Assembly (NCBI GenBank): GCA_021812285.1
Contig: JAKAOH010000004.1
Coordinates: 1-62,179, forward strand
Length of the DNA: 62,179 nucleotides
DNA from: Acidobacteriota bacterium
Lineage (GTDB): Bacteria; Acidobacteriota; Terriglobia; Acidiferrales; UBA7541
Reading direction: 5' to 3'
Below are positions 25,101-32,758 of this stretch, one piece after another (positions within the stretch are counted from its first letter, which is position 1; each line of letters opens with the position of its first letter). The position numbers were made by a program, and so were the translations under genes. A model generated the notes under the pieces. It was given only the letters and a program-made list of their open reading frames with translations. It was not told the DNA's origin and did no database searches.

Positions 25101-26036
25101 ATGTACAGACGACCTGCTCGACCCCTATGGAGCGCCGCCATCCTCGCTGTCGCCGCAATCTGCCTCGGCGGCTGCAAAACCTCGAACGACGCCACGGCAG
25201 TCGCGACCCAGCTCTCTACTACCTCGAAGGCTCTCTCCGGCTACTACGCCGCGCTCGACAAGGAACTACAGGCCACAGACCAGCTCAACATTCTGGGTGA
25301 AGGTCTCAACGGCACCCCCTATGGCCAGAACGCCCAGGGACGGATCCACGACGCAATGACCGCCATCGAGGAACGCAATGGCATGGCGGACACCTTGGGC
25401 CAGGTCGCCGACGCCTTCGGCAAGCTCGGCGGATCTACCTCTGCCGCAGACGCGGCCTCCTCCGCCGGCAAGTTGCAAAGCGCCGTAGAAGGGCTCAACC
25501 TGCTCCCCGGCACGCTGAACTCCACCGAGAAAAATGCCCTCACCTCCACCGTCCAGGGCGTGGTCACTCTCATCCAGCAGCACAAGGAGCGCCAAGCTGC
25601 GGAGAAAATGGCTGGCGTCGCGAATAAGCTCGCCGCCTTCTTCGCCGCCGAGCAGAATGCCTATAACTCCATCAACGACCAATACGCGGATCTCTCCAGC
25701 AGCTTTGCCCAGGAACTCGTGCGGAACCATCAGGTCGCCACTTCCACATTTGCGCCTTCCCTTGTGGCATCTGCGCTCGCCCCTTACTCTCTTACTGCGG
25801 AGCTGAGTGACGACGTCAAGGCTCGCCTCGATAAGGAGGTCCCCAAGGAGATTGCGCGCGAGTCCGCCGAGCTAAAGGCTTCGGAGCAGAAGGCTAGCGA
25901 CGACATGGAAAAGTCTTTGCAGGAACTGGCGAAGGCTATCACCACGCTCGCGGCCGACAAGCCGCTCGCCACCAACGGCCCGGCGGCCACGCTCGGCGCC
26001 GTAAACCAGTGGGCTTCCACCATTCTAGGCAAGTGA
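25101..26036 (+). CDS. Putative helical lipoprotein, unknown function
   Basis: 311 residues. The N-terminus is a lipoprotein signal with lipobox LGGC (Cys25). The rest is Ala/Ser/Leu-rich and predicted mostly helical, with coiled-coil-like segments (for example from about 195 and 255-290). I recognise no enzyme motif. The next gene begins 10 bp after its stop and is also helical, so the two are probably made together, one on the membrane and one free. They are the first genes inside the left end of the island. The function is unknown. Confidence 0.65.
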   Translation: MYRRPARPLWSAAILAVAAICLGGCKTSNDATAVATQLSTTSKALSGYYAALDKELQATDQLNILGEGLNGTPYGQNAQGRIHDAMTAIEERNGMADTLGQVADAFGKLGGSTSAADAASSAGKLQSAVEGLNLLPGTLNSTEKNALTSTVQGVVTLIQQHKERQAAEKMAGVANKLAAFFAAEQNAYNSINDQYADLSSSFAQELVRNHQVATSTFAPSLVASALAPYSLTAELSDDVKARLDKEVPKEIARESAELKASEQKASDDMEKSLQELAKAITTLAADKPLATNGPAATLGAVNQWASTILGK

Positions 26037-26046
26037 GGACGAAACC

Positions 26047-26364
26047 ATGCAGGATTCAATGGCGGCACTCGAACAGAACTACATCACCATTCAGAATCTG
26101 GTGAACATGCTTCCTCTCAACGGTGACCAGGCCGAGCGCAACACCCTCAACACCCAACTCGTGACTGCGCGCAAAGCCTACTGGTCCTGCGTAAACAAGG
26201 CCTTCCACGACGATGATCCGCAGGTGGTCGACCTCACAGCTCAACTTAAGCAGCAAACCCGAACGATAAAAGATGCCGTGCAAAATGTCGGCGATATCGC
26301 CAACAAGCTGGATCAGATCACCACCGCCGTGAACACCGCAGCAAAGCTCGCCGCCCTGGTGTGA
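26047..26364 (+). CDS. Small helical protein paired with the lipoprotein
   Basis: 105 residues with an AGGA upstream of the ATG. No signal peptide is present. It is nearly all helix, with amphipathic repeats and a C-terminal run from IKDAVQNVGDIANKLDQI to the end that could associate with membranes or coil. No family recognised. The 10-bp spacing from the lipoprotein gene indicates one operon. Confidence 0.6.
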   Translation: MQDSMAALEQNYITIQNLVNMLPLNGDQAERNTLNTQLVTARKAYWSCVNKAFHDDDPQVVDLTAQLKQQTRTIKDAVQNVGDIANKLDQITTAVNTAAKLAALV

Positions 26365-26408
26365 TCTCTGCGTGAGAGCCCGCAGCGCCTTCGAGCGCCT
26401 CAGTCCGA

Positions 26409-27062
26409 ATGCGACGCGATCCGTGGTTCAGCGATCGGATGACGGCACCAGTCTTCAGCGTCTCTGCTCCCGATACGCGGATGGTTCTCTATGTTGGAAA
26501 AGCCACCGCAGGTGACTGGCCTACGAAAAAGCGCAGTGGAGACCCGATCGAGGCTAGGATAAGCGAGCGGCGCGAGGCCGCTGAGGACTTCCCGAGGGAT
26601 TGTGTGGAATCTGGTAAATACACCTCCGCGTTCTGGACGCTCGCAAAGCAAATCAACGAACTGGCAGCAGATAGGTGGCGTCTCCCTCTGGGGAGTAAGT
26701 TGCAGCACGTTGCATGGACGAACATGTGCAAGATCGGCGCCAAGCGGGGCAACCCAGGTCGTCGCCTGTTCGATATACAGCGGGACCTCGCGGTCAAGAC
26801 GCTCCGGCAGGAAGTCAAGGTTTACCGACCAGAACTGATCTGGTTTGTTACGTGGGACTATGGACGGGAGGCTGTGATGGAGGTGCTAGACGACCCGACT
26901 GAGGAAACGTGGGACAAGTCGGGGAACTGCAATTGGATCTGGAGGCGGTCAGCAGAGGACGGCCTGCCGGCGGCCGTCCTCAGTAGGCACCCACTGGGCG
27001 CACCGAGGGAGCTGGTCCAAAAATGGCTTCTCGCAGCATCGGAGCTTTCCCCTTCTTATTAG
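26409..27062 (+). CDS. Hypothetical island protein
   Basis: 217 residues, Trp-rich. The middle of the protein (HVAWTNMCKIGAKRGNP, then VYRPELIWFVTW) resembles the strand-and-loop arrangement of uracil-DNA-glycosylase-like folds, but no catalytic motif is clear, so I leave the function open. It has no Cys cluster and no membrane segment. It follows the two helical genes on the same strand after 44 bp. Confidence 0.5.
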   Translation: MRRDPWFSDRMTAPVFSVSAPDTRMVLYVGKATAGDWPTKKRSGDPIEARISERREAAEDFPRDCVESGKYTSAFWTLAKQINELAADRWRLPLGSKLQHVAWTNMCKIGAKRGNPGRRLFDIQRDLAVKTLRQEVKVYRPELIWFVTWDYGREAVMEVLDDPTEETWDKSGNCNWIWRRSAEDGLPAAVLSRHPLGAPRELVQKWLLAASELSPSY

Positions 27063-27452
27063 CCCCAGAGCGTCCTCATACGATGCCTTGGTGCACTGAA
27101 ACGACACAGGAATCCACGGTGAGGTGGTCGCGCGGAATTTCCCAGCGAGGCAAGTGACGCTCCTGGTATCAGGTGCGTTAAGTTCAAGAGCGCGAGCAAA
27201 CGACTTTTGCGATTGGTAGAACGAATCCAGCGACGACGGGAAAAAGGAGACAAGCAGCGAAGATTGCAAGTGATAAAATTCCGAATCGTATCCGTCGATG
27301 GTGTCAGAACAGGGAAAGCGATTGGCAAAACGCACCGCGCCGCGATTCGGTTGCGCAGACGCCTCAATTCGCATTTCAGTTCATTGAATGCGAGAGTGCG
27401 GGGAGTTTTGAGCGCTAAACGGCGGCTCAATCAGATGACGCGAAAATTTCCG
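27063..27452. other. Convergent intergenic stretch
   Basis: About 390 bp between convergent genes. Several open frames of 120-140 codons cross it on both strands, but none has a ribosome site or recognised motif. The minus-strand frame ending near 26949 is rich in Phe and Ser and partly overlaps the previous gene. I treat all of them as non-genic. Confidence 0.4.
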
Positions 27453-28001
27453 TCATTTTTTGTTGCCCAGAGCGGCATTCTCCTTCATCCGACGAAACAT
27501 CTCGGCCTGCTCTACAGCATCGTCGAGCGCGTTGTGCGTGTGGCTCGCAGTGCTTTTGAATTCAGCGCGGATGCGGCTTGACCTGGTCTCGTCCCATGTA
27601 CAACCGGTCAAACCCATGTAGTAAGACTTGATGTCGATGGCGCCGAATCCGAAGGGATTCTCGCCAATGTACTCATGGAAATAAAAGTTAACAAATGCCC
27701 AGTCAAAAGCTGCATTGAAGCCCACGAACACAGGTTTCCCGGCCGTCGCAATTCGGGCAAGCCAGTTGCGGAAAGCCGCCATCGCTTCCTTCGGTTCGCG
27801 CCCATTTTCCGCGAAGTCCCGCAGAGATCTGCCGACTATTTTCATTGCGTCCGGGACGAATTTGTCGTTCACGGGCTTTAATTCGACGTAGAAAGTCTGC
27901 TCGGGATCATTCACCGCCACTGCACCAATCGAGAGCATGCTGTAGGTTGCCGGAACCGGTCCTGCCGCTTCGACATCCACGGATATGTAGATTTCCTGCA
28001 C
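27453..28001 (-). CDS. DEDDh-type 3'-5' exonuclease, last gene of the CBASS operon
   Basis: 182 residues. The RNase H-like exonuclease motifs are all present: Asp9 and Glu11 in SVDVEAAGP, Asp99 in GFNAAFDWAF, and His155 with Asp160 in HNALDDA. It starts 18 bp after the stop of the preceding gene. Exonucleases of this type accompany some CBASS operons as accessory genes (Cap18 in the published naming, from memory). It might degrade phage nucleic acid or trim the cyclic nucleotide signal; neither is shown by the sequence. No DNA polymerase gene is nearby, so a DnaQ proofreading role is unlikely. Confidence 0.82.
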   Translation of the reverse strand: MQEIYISVDVEAAGPVPATYSMLSIGAVAVNDPEQTFYVELKPVNDKFVPDAMKIVGRSLRDFAENGREPKEAMAAFRNWLARIATAGKPVFVGFNAAFDWAFVNFYFHEYIGENPFGFGAIDIKSYYMGLTGCTWDETRSSRIRAEFKSTASHTHNALDDAVEQAEMFRRMKENAALGNKK

Positions 28002-28019
28002 ACTGCCTCCGCGCTGTGG

Positions 28020-29219
28020 CTATTCCACTTTCACGATGGGCGGTCTGTTGATGCATCTCTCCCAGAACTCAATCAGCGCCTTCTTTCTATCCGCGGCCGG
28101 CGCGGCTGGTTTCCAGAAATGACACGGTATCATCTCCTGGTCAAACGGCAGTTTGGTCCCTTCCTCTGCTGTCACTAGCACGCGATTTTGGATTCCGAGC
28201 GCGTAGCCAAGCTCGATGAAGCAGTTCGGCCGCTCGCCCGTTACGTCCACAATAGCCATCGAAGAAGAATGCAGACTCTCAAAGATGGCAACATTCATGA
28301 AGGCGTGCTGGCTCTTGTCGGTGCCGATTTCCACGCGGTCAAGACCGGCCTCCTTCACCACCGGATCGACAACCTCACGGAAGAATGATTCAACCGCGCT
28401 GAACTTCGCATGGTCTGGATTCAAAAGTCGGACATAAAAAGCCGTGGGCCGCGCAAGCCTGCAAAGCAGTTCAACAATCCCAACTGAGATGTCCGTTGGC
28501 GACGCGGTGCCATCGCGTGTGGCGATGCCGGCAAGTGCGGCGCTTTCTTCATTGGCAAAAGCAGGATCGAATCGGAAGAAACGGGTGGGTCTGCTGCGGG
28601 CTTCTTTCGAGAGCCGGAGTGCCCCGCCGGTTCCGTCGTCGCGGCTGGCTCCCAACGGAAGGTCAAGGGGCAAGACGGGTTTGTGCCGCTCCAAGTACAG
28701 ATCGGCCAAGTGTTCAACACCCGTGCCGCCGCCTAGAATCACGAGCGCATCGCCGAAAGTCGCTTGCCGCTGACGCAGAAACGCGGCAGCCCTAGACCCA
28801 GGCATTATTGACTCGACCTGCAGAAGGCTGCTCTTCAGGAGCGTGTCGTACAGACCCCGCCGGTTTTCCGGAATTTCTGATTCTGCCTTCTCCGACGTGG
28901 CCACCACAATAGGAAGTCCATATTTCGTTGGCCACTTATTGAAACCTGCAGTGATGCATTTGCCCACGGTTTCAAGGGCGGTCCAGTCAAAGAGCAGACT
29001 AGGAGCGTCAGCATCACCGTTTTCGGGCCGAGGCTCCCGCCCGAGGCCTACGACAATACCGCCCCCGGCGGCCATCACTCCCTCCACGAGGCCGCGTACC
29101 ACTTTATGGGCATAAGCGATAACAGCTGGATCGGTCCTCGCGCTTGCCGACCCCGATATTTGCACCCGGCGGCCGAACAGCGGTAAGGATGTAGCGCCGG
29201 TTGTTCCTGCCATGGTCAT
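28020..29219 (-). CDS. Putative CBASS effector: SLOG-like domain plus deoxyribosyltransferase/TIR-like domain
   Basis: 399 residues. Its start overlaps the stop of the TRIP13 gene by 4 bp. Residues 15-210 look like a SLOG/STALD Rossmann domain: ISGSAS (21-26), AGGGIVVGLG (51-60), LLFDW and a LVILGGGTGVEHLADL loop (159-174). SLOG domains bind nucleotides, as in the anti-phage protein ThsA. Residues 258-370 resemble nucleoside deoxyribosyltransferase or TIR-like domains, with SSSMAIVDVTGERPN and IELGYALG, where the Glu of IELGY is the likely catalytic residue. No SAVED, CARF, NucC, patatin or membrane effector is in the operon, so by elimination this is the effector. A plausible model is that the SLOG part senses the cyclic nucleotide and the second part breaks a glycosidic bond, perhaps in NAD. 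Confidence 0.72.
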   Translation of the reverse strand: MTMAGTTGATSLPLFGRRVQISGSASARTDPAVIAYAHKVVRGLVEGVMAAGGGIVVGLGREPRPENGDADAPSLLFDWTALETVGKCITAGFNKWPTKYGLPIVVATSEKAESEIPENRRGLYDTLLKSSLLQVESIMPGSRAAAFLRQRQATFGDALVILGGGTGVEHLADLYLERHKPVLPLDLPLGASRDDGTGGALRLSKEARSRPTRFFRFDPAFANEESAALAGIATRDGTASPTDISVGIVELLCRLARPTAFYVRLLNPDHAKFSAVESFFREVVDPVVKEAGLDRVEIGTDKSQHAFMNVAIFESLHSSSMAIVDVTGERPNCFIELGYALGIQNRVLVTAEEGTKLPFDQEMIPCHFWKPAAPAADRKKALIEFWERCINRPPIVKVE

Positions 29220-30124
29220 AACCCGTTTTTCACCATCGGAGACGGCCGCACATCATTGGCGGCCTGTAGCAAATCCTCTCCAGTCAGGGCGCGGCTTGGA
29301 AAGGCCCGGCAGAGCGCGTCAGGCAAGAGCTTCGAGCGCAGGTCCGAAAAAGTGAAGCCCGGCTGGCCGTCCCTTGCTCCAGTCAACCGGACGAGTTCAT
29401 GAACAATCTGGTCCTTGACGCCCAACCCCTCCAAGTCCATACGGAACAACTCTTCGCGCTCATGGTCATTGGGCCGGTTGAATTCCTCGGTTCGCGCTGC
29501 CCGCCGGACAATGGCAGGGTCCAAGGCCGCTCCCCTGTTCGTGCATAGAAAGACAAGAATGCGGCCATTGTGACGGCGGAGGTCATCGACCTTCTGGATG
29601 ATAGTGTTGACCGCCACCTTATCCTCATGGTGGCTCTGAACCATCTCTCTCGTTGAGGCCAACGAGTCCGCCTCATCGATGATGAGAAACGCCTGACGCG
29701 TCTTGCCCGCCTGCTTGGCGACAACTTCAAAGGCTTCATTGAGCAACGTACTCATCTCCCCGACTTTGCCCGAGCCGCGCACCCGGGTGCTGAGCTTAAA
29801 CAGCATCGCTTCCTTCTTGCGCACGCGAGCCAACCTGTCGCACGCGCCCTCGGCCGTGGCCGTCTTTCCTGTGCCGACATCGCCGGCAAAGATTACAAGC
29901 GGGTATCTCTCCATTACGACCGCGCAGATCGGCAATTCCTTGTGGTGAAACTCCTTGCACCATTCCGTAAGTTCTTGGGGATCGGCGAGCAGACGCAAAT
30001 CACGGTGGAGCCTCTGGTAGCGTACCTCAAAACCCACAAGCCGCTTTGTTGCGGCTGCGATTTTGTCGTTTGGAAGTTCAAGCTCCAGCTCAAACAACGC
30101 ACCTTTTTCGATCACTTCGCTCAT
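29216..30124 (-). CDS. cap6: TRIP13-like AAA+ ATPase of type III CBASS
   Basis: 302 residues. Walker A is GDVGTGKT (81-88), Walker B is FLIIDEAD (146-153), and CTNRGAALDPAIVRRA supplies the sensor and arginine-finger region, as in Pch2/TRIP13 remodellers. In type III CBASS this ATPase pulls the HORMA protein off the CD-NTase and resets the system to off. The gene lies 17 bp after the HORMA gene and overlaps the effector gene, all on one strand. The combination with HORMA and CD-NTase makes the assignment strong. Confidence 0.92.
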   Translation of the reverse strand: MSEVIEKGALFELELELPNDKIAAATKRLVGFEVRYQRLHRDLRLLADPQELTEWCKEFHHKELPICAVVMERYPLVIFAGDVGTGKTATAEGACDRLARVRKKEAMLFKLSTRVRGSGKVGEMSTLLNEAFEVVAKQAGKTRQAFLIIDEADSLASTREMVQSHHEDKVAVNTIIQKVDDLRRHNGRILVFLCTNRGAALDPAIVRRAARTEEFNRPNDHEREELFRMDLEGLGVKDQIVHELVRLTGARDGQPGFTFSDLRSKLLPDALCRAFPSRALTGEDLLQAANDVRPSPMVKNGL

Positions 30125-30141
30125 CGTCCGTCGCCTTTAAA

Positions 30142-30642
30142 TCATTGAAAGACACTCTTGGTTACGCCCCAGCCGTTGCTGACGTAAGTACGATCAGCCG
30201 ACCGCGTCAACTTTGGAAACGACAGATCCGTGTTCGAGGTGGTCCATCCCGTGCTGAGGGATTGTTTGAATGCGGCGCGCTGCGCGTCTGTGAGGGCGCG
30301 CCACTTCTGGCTATAGCGGACAACAATGGCAAGCACACCGCCTGGAGTCCTCGGCCAAAGATTGTTGCCGGGGCGCTGTGCCTTGAGCAGGGAACCGTCA
30401 GTTGAAACTTCGTATTTCGCTGCACGGATGGGCTCGCCCGTCGAATCATACAGGACGATATTCGCCTCAAGGAGATATCCATTTTGCGCCATAGCCTTCA
30501 CGTCGGCGGAATAGGACTTCACCTGCTCGTGCGTGAGCAGCCCCGTTGACTGCGCGTTCATGTCAAGGTCCGCTGCGATGCAGTCGATGACCTTTCCGAT
30601 GTCAGCGATAGTAAACGTTTGGGTCACGGATTCTGTGTACAT
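30142..30642 (-). CDS. cap7: Bacterial HORMA domain protein of type III CBASS
   Basis: 166 residues, the usual size. It opens with TFTIADIGKVIDCIAADLDM, has a central AANIVLYD-like strand pair (LLEANIVLYDSTGEPIR), and ends in SNGWGVTKSVF, the C-terminal safety-belt region of the HORMA fold. Bacterial HORMA proteins bind peptides of phage proteins, close, and switch on the CD-NTase. Only one HORMA gene is present, unlike two-HORMA operons. It begins 3 bp after the CD-NTase stop. Confidence 0.88.
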   Translation of the reverse strand: MYTESVTQTFTIADIGKVIDCIAADLDMNAQSTGLLTHEQVKSYSADVKAMAQNGYLLEANIVLYDSTGEPIRAAKYEVSTDGSLLKAQRPGNNLWPRTPGGVLAIVVRYSQKWRALTDAQRAAFKQSLSTGWTTSNTDLSFPKLTRSADRTYVSNGWGVTKSVFQ

Positions 30643-30645
30643 GTG

Positions 30646-31605
30646 TTATTCCTCGATCACAAACGACCGGCCAAAGACTTCTTTCCACAGTTCTAGGGTT
30701 TGCGTCTTTCCGTCGTAGTTGCGTCCATAGCTGAGAGTTTCCCAAGTCGTCAGGCACTTCCCGACAATGTCGTCGCAGTCCTGGTCGGTGATTTTCCGCC
30801 CCACGTTGTTATCCACATTGCAGGGGTCGAGTATTACAACCCTATCCTTCGGAAACGATTTCGGCGTTCCGCATTCCTTGAAGCAGATAGAAGACTTGAG
30901 CTGCGATTGCGCTACGTAGCGGAAAAAGCGCAGCACACCCTCTTCCAAGGATGCGGGTACGCCCTCAGCATCCTGCAGATGACTCACAATCAGTTCAATG
31001 GTAAAGGAACGCAGGCTGTCGTCAAGCTCATGGAAATTCCGCCAGAATTTGAGCATCCGCACCAGCGCTGCGAAATTCACGTAGGCGTCCTTCCGGGCAC
31101 GGATGAACTCCAGCTGCTTGGTCACACTTGTCTTAACCGGCTTGTCGCCCTGTGAAGATGGCTGCCATCCGTAATCCCCAGGTCCGTCGATTGCTATCAC
31201 GGGCACGAGGTCCATTTCCAGACCGGATTCTTTGAATTCTATGCCCAGCGTCCGCGGCTGGATCGTGAAATCAGCTGGTTTCTTGGAAGGGTAGATTCTT
31301 TCAAGCAGCCTCCGTATACGTCCGTGTAGTTCCGCTAGGTCATAGTTGGACATCCCGTCTCCGTTCAGGAAAACTGCGACGTCGGCGTCGACACCGTAGT
31401 CACCCCTTGGGCGGAGCACGGTGCCTTTCCGTAGGGAGCCGGTCTTCAGAAACTTCTTGACGTCGATCAGACTGTCACCTTTGGCGGCTACCTCGAAGCG
31501 TTCGACCAGATGATCCACCTGCTCAAGGTAGCTACGCCGCTTGCCCTTAGGCAGCTTTAGCCTGTTATTTACGAAATAATTGAGCTGAGTGTCCGTTAGT
31601 TCCAT
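30646..31605 (-). CDS. CD-NTase (cGAS/DncV-like nucleotidyltransferase) of type III CBASS
   Basis: 319 residues with AGGTG before the ATG. The nucleotidyltransferase signature is complete: GS at 56-57 in KTGSLRKGT, metal ligands Asp73 and Asp75 in GVDADVAVFL, and Asp132 in GLEMDLVPV. A helical C-terminal domain with WRNFHELDDSLRSFTIELI follows, as in DncV-like enzymes. When activated by HORMA it should make a cyclic di- or trinucleotide that turns on the effector. The clade and product cannot be read with certainty. It is the first gene of the five-gene operon, with its own upstream region carrying a CapH-like box. Confidence 0.92.
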   Translation of the reverse strand: MELTDTQLNYFVNNRLKLPKGKRRSYLEQVDHLVERFEVAAKGDSLIDVKKFLKTGSLRKGTVLRPRGDYGVDADVAVFLNGDGMSNYDLAELHGRIRRLLERIYPSKKPADFTIQPRTLGIEFKESGLEMDLVPVIAIDGPGDYGWQPSSQGDKPVKTSVTKQLEFIRARKDAYVNFAALVRMLKFWRNFHELDDSLRSFTIELIVSHLQDAEGVPASLEEGVLRFFRYVAQSQLKSSICFKECGTPKSFPKDRVVILDPCNVDNNVGRKITDQDCDDIVGKCLTTWETLSYGRNYDGKTQTLELWKEVFGRSFVIEE

Positions 31606-31636
31606 AGCTACACCTGCGTCCGTTGTTTCGATACTA

Positions 31637-31667
31637 CAGTGTAAGCGGACAGTGCGTACATCGTCAA
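31637..31667 (-). promoter_or_regulatory. Candidate promoter and second CapH-like box before the CD-NTase
   Basis: On the minus strand, TTGACG (31667-31662) lies 17 bp before TTACAC (31644-31639). The interval 31637-31654 contains CACTGTCCGCTTACACTG, which shares TGTCCGCT with the palindrome before the repressor gene and repeats CACTGT 13 bp apart. The promoter is therefore probably regulated by the same repressor. The boxes are weak, so this is tentative. Confidence 0.45.
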
Positions 31668-31676
31668 GAAAAAAAA

Positions 31677-32372
31677 TTACAGGTGCATTTGGCCCGTTTC
31701 CGCTGGGAATATCTCGTTTATCCGGATTCTTGCGACTACCGGATTCACATCGAAAATATCAGCCAGCGCCCGCGCGGAAGCATCGCGCTTGCTCTCGTCG
31801 AGCACTTCGACACCCAGCAGGCCTGCAGGCAGCAGGAATGGCTTGATCGCCTGCTGGACAAGCTCGCGGGGGCAGAGCAGACCAGCCATCGCGCGGTTTG
31901 CCTGAAACTCCCACCATCGGCCGTCGTAACGGCCCGACTTCCTATTGTCGCCCTGCACGTCCCGGCAAAGAATTTGATCTCCGGTATGGCTGTCCTTGTC
32001 AAAGAGATGCAACGGTATTTCGTTCAGCGCGAACAGGCGGGCGTGCAGCAGGCCGTGTCCAACCTCATGGGCGAGCGTCGTCCTCACCCGGCGCTCCGCG
32101 ACCTTTCCACCTTCGGCATCAAGCGCCGCGGAAATGACTACGGCCTTTACGCCGTTCTTTCCGAACCTGGTAAAGCCCAGCACGCCATCGGGTAGGTCCT
32201 CGTATTGCGGCCAGACCCTGAAGCGTTTTTCGATGAAGCGGTCGATTCGTATGGGCTCGGGCGATACAGGAAACAGACCTTCCTTGCGCAATTCATCGCA
32301 GCAAATCTGATCGATCTGCCTGGGGGTAAAGTATGGCTGTTTCGAATACGGGCCGGAGCGAGAAGGCTTCAT
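31677..32372 (-). CDS. capP: ImmA/IrrE-type metallopeptidase, CapP-like
   Basis: 231 residues. The zinc motif is HEVGH (102-106), with Glu155 in WWEFQANRAMAGLL as the third ligand, matching the ImmA/IrrE (COG2856) family. Its start overlaps the stop of the XRE repressor gene by 4 bp. In the published CapH-CapP pair, CapP is activated by single-stranded DNA, cleaves the repressor CapH and so switches on CBASS after DNA damage. The gene is directly upstream of the CBASS operon on the same strand, which is the expected layout. Confidence 0.88.
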   Translation of the reverse strand: MKPSRSGPYSKQPYFTPRQIDQICCDELRKEGLFPVSPEPIRIDRFIEKRFRVWPQYEDLPDGVLGFTRFGKNGVKAVVISAALDAEGGKVAERRVRTTLAHEVGHGLLHARLFALNEIPLHLFDKDSHTGDQILCRDVQGDNRKSGRYDGRWWEFQANRAMAGLLCPRELVQQAIKPFLLPAGLLGVEVLDESKRDASARALADIFDVNPVVARIRINEIFPAETGQMHL

Positions 32373-32722
32373 TTCTTCTCCTTGCCTTTCTTCTCGTCCT
32401 TCTTCTTGGCGAATTCAAGCAGCTCGCCGGCGCTGATCTTCTTGTCAAGGACGGTGCGGAAGGCCAGGGCAAATGTCGGGTCGTCCTGTGCGGCCCGTTT
32501 TATTTCCTCGATGGGCGGCCGCACATCCATCTCGCGCAAGTCCTCGACTTTGACTTTCAGGATGCGCGCGATTTCAGTCAGCACCTTGTCTGAGGGGTGG
32601 CGGCGTCCGAGTTCAATGTCCGAGATGAATGCGGGCGAACAATTTAGCTTCTTGGCCAATTCACGAAGCGACAGATCAAGTTCATCGCGACGGCGACGTA
32701 TAAACGGGCCTATTCCTTCCAT
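32369..32722 (-). CDS. capH: XRE-family repressor, CapH-like
   Basis: 117 residues from the ATG at 32722. A longer frame exists, but it reads through the operator and has no family match. Residues 5-62 form an HTH_3/XRE domain (IRRRRDELDLSLRELAKKLNCSP, then ISDIELGRRHPSDKVL). The C-terminal part is Lys/Asp-rich and should contain the cleavage site for the partner protease. No ribosome site precedes the ATG, and the start codon abuts the operator, which suggests a leaderless transcript. It probably represses itself and the CBASS operon. Confidence 0.87.
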   Translation of the reverse strand: MEGIGPFIRRRRDELDLSLRELAKKLNCSPAFISDIELGRRHPSDKVLTEIARILKVKVEDLREMDVRPPIEEIKRAAQDDPTFALAFRTVLDKKISAGELLEFAKKKDEKKGKEKK

Positions 32723-32758
32723 CAGTGTCAGCTTATACAGCGGACACTGCTGTGTCAA
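32723..32758 (-). promoter_or_regulatory. CapH autoregulatory operator and promoter
   Basis: Bases 32723-32749 form a palindrome with 7-bp perfect ends (CAGTGTC / GACACTG) and 10 of 13 pairs matched overall. On the minus strand TTGACA (32758-32753) and TATAAG (32737-32732) flank or sit within it. The spacer of 15 bp is short. Transcription would start at or within a few bases of the ATG at 32722. A repressor bound here would block the promoter. Confidence 0.65.

Noticed and set aside
26949-27374. A 141-codon minus-strand frame rich in Phe and Ser
   Set aside because: It overlaps the end of the gene at 26409-27062, has no ribosome site and shows no recognised motif.
27453-31605. A type II CBASS (Cap2/Cap3) or a NucC type III system
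   Set aside because: No E1/E2-like or JAB-like gene and no NucC-like gene are present; HORMA and TRIP13 define type III.
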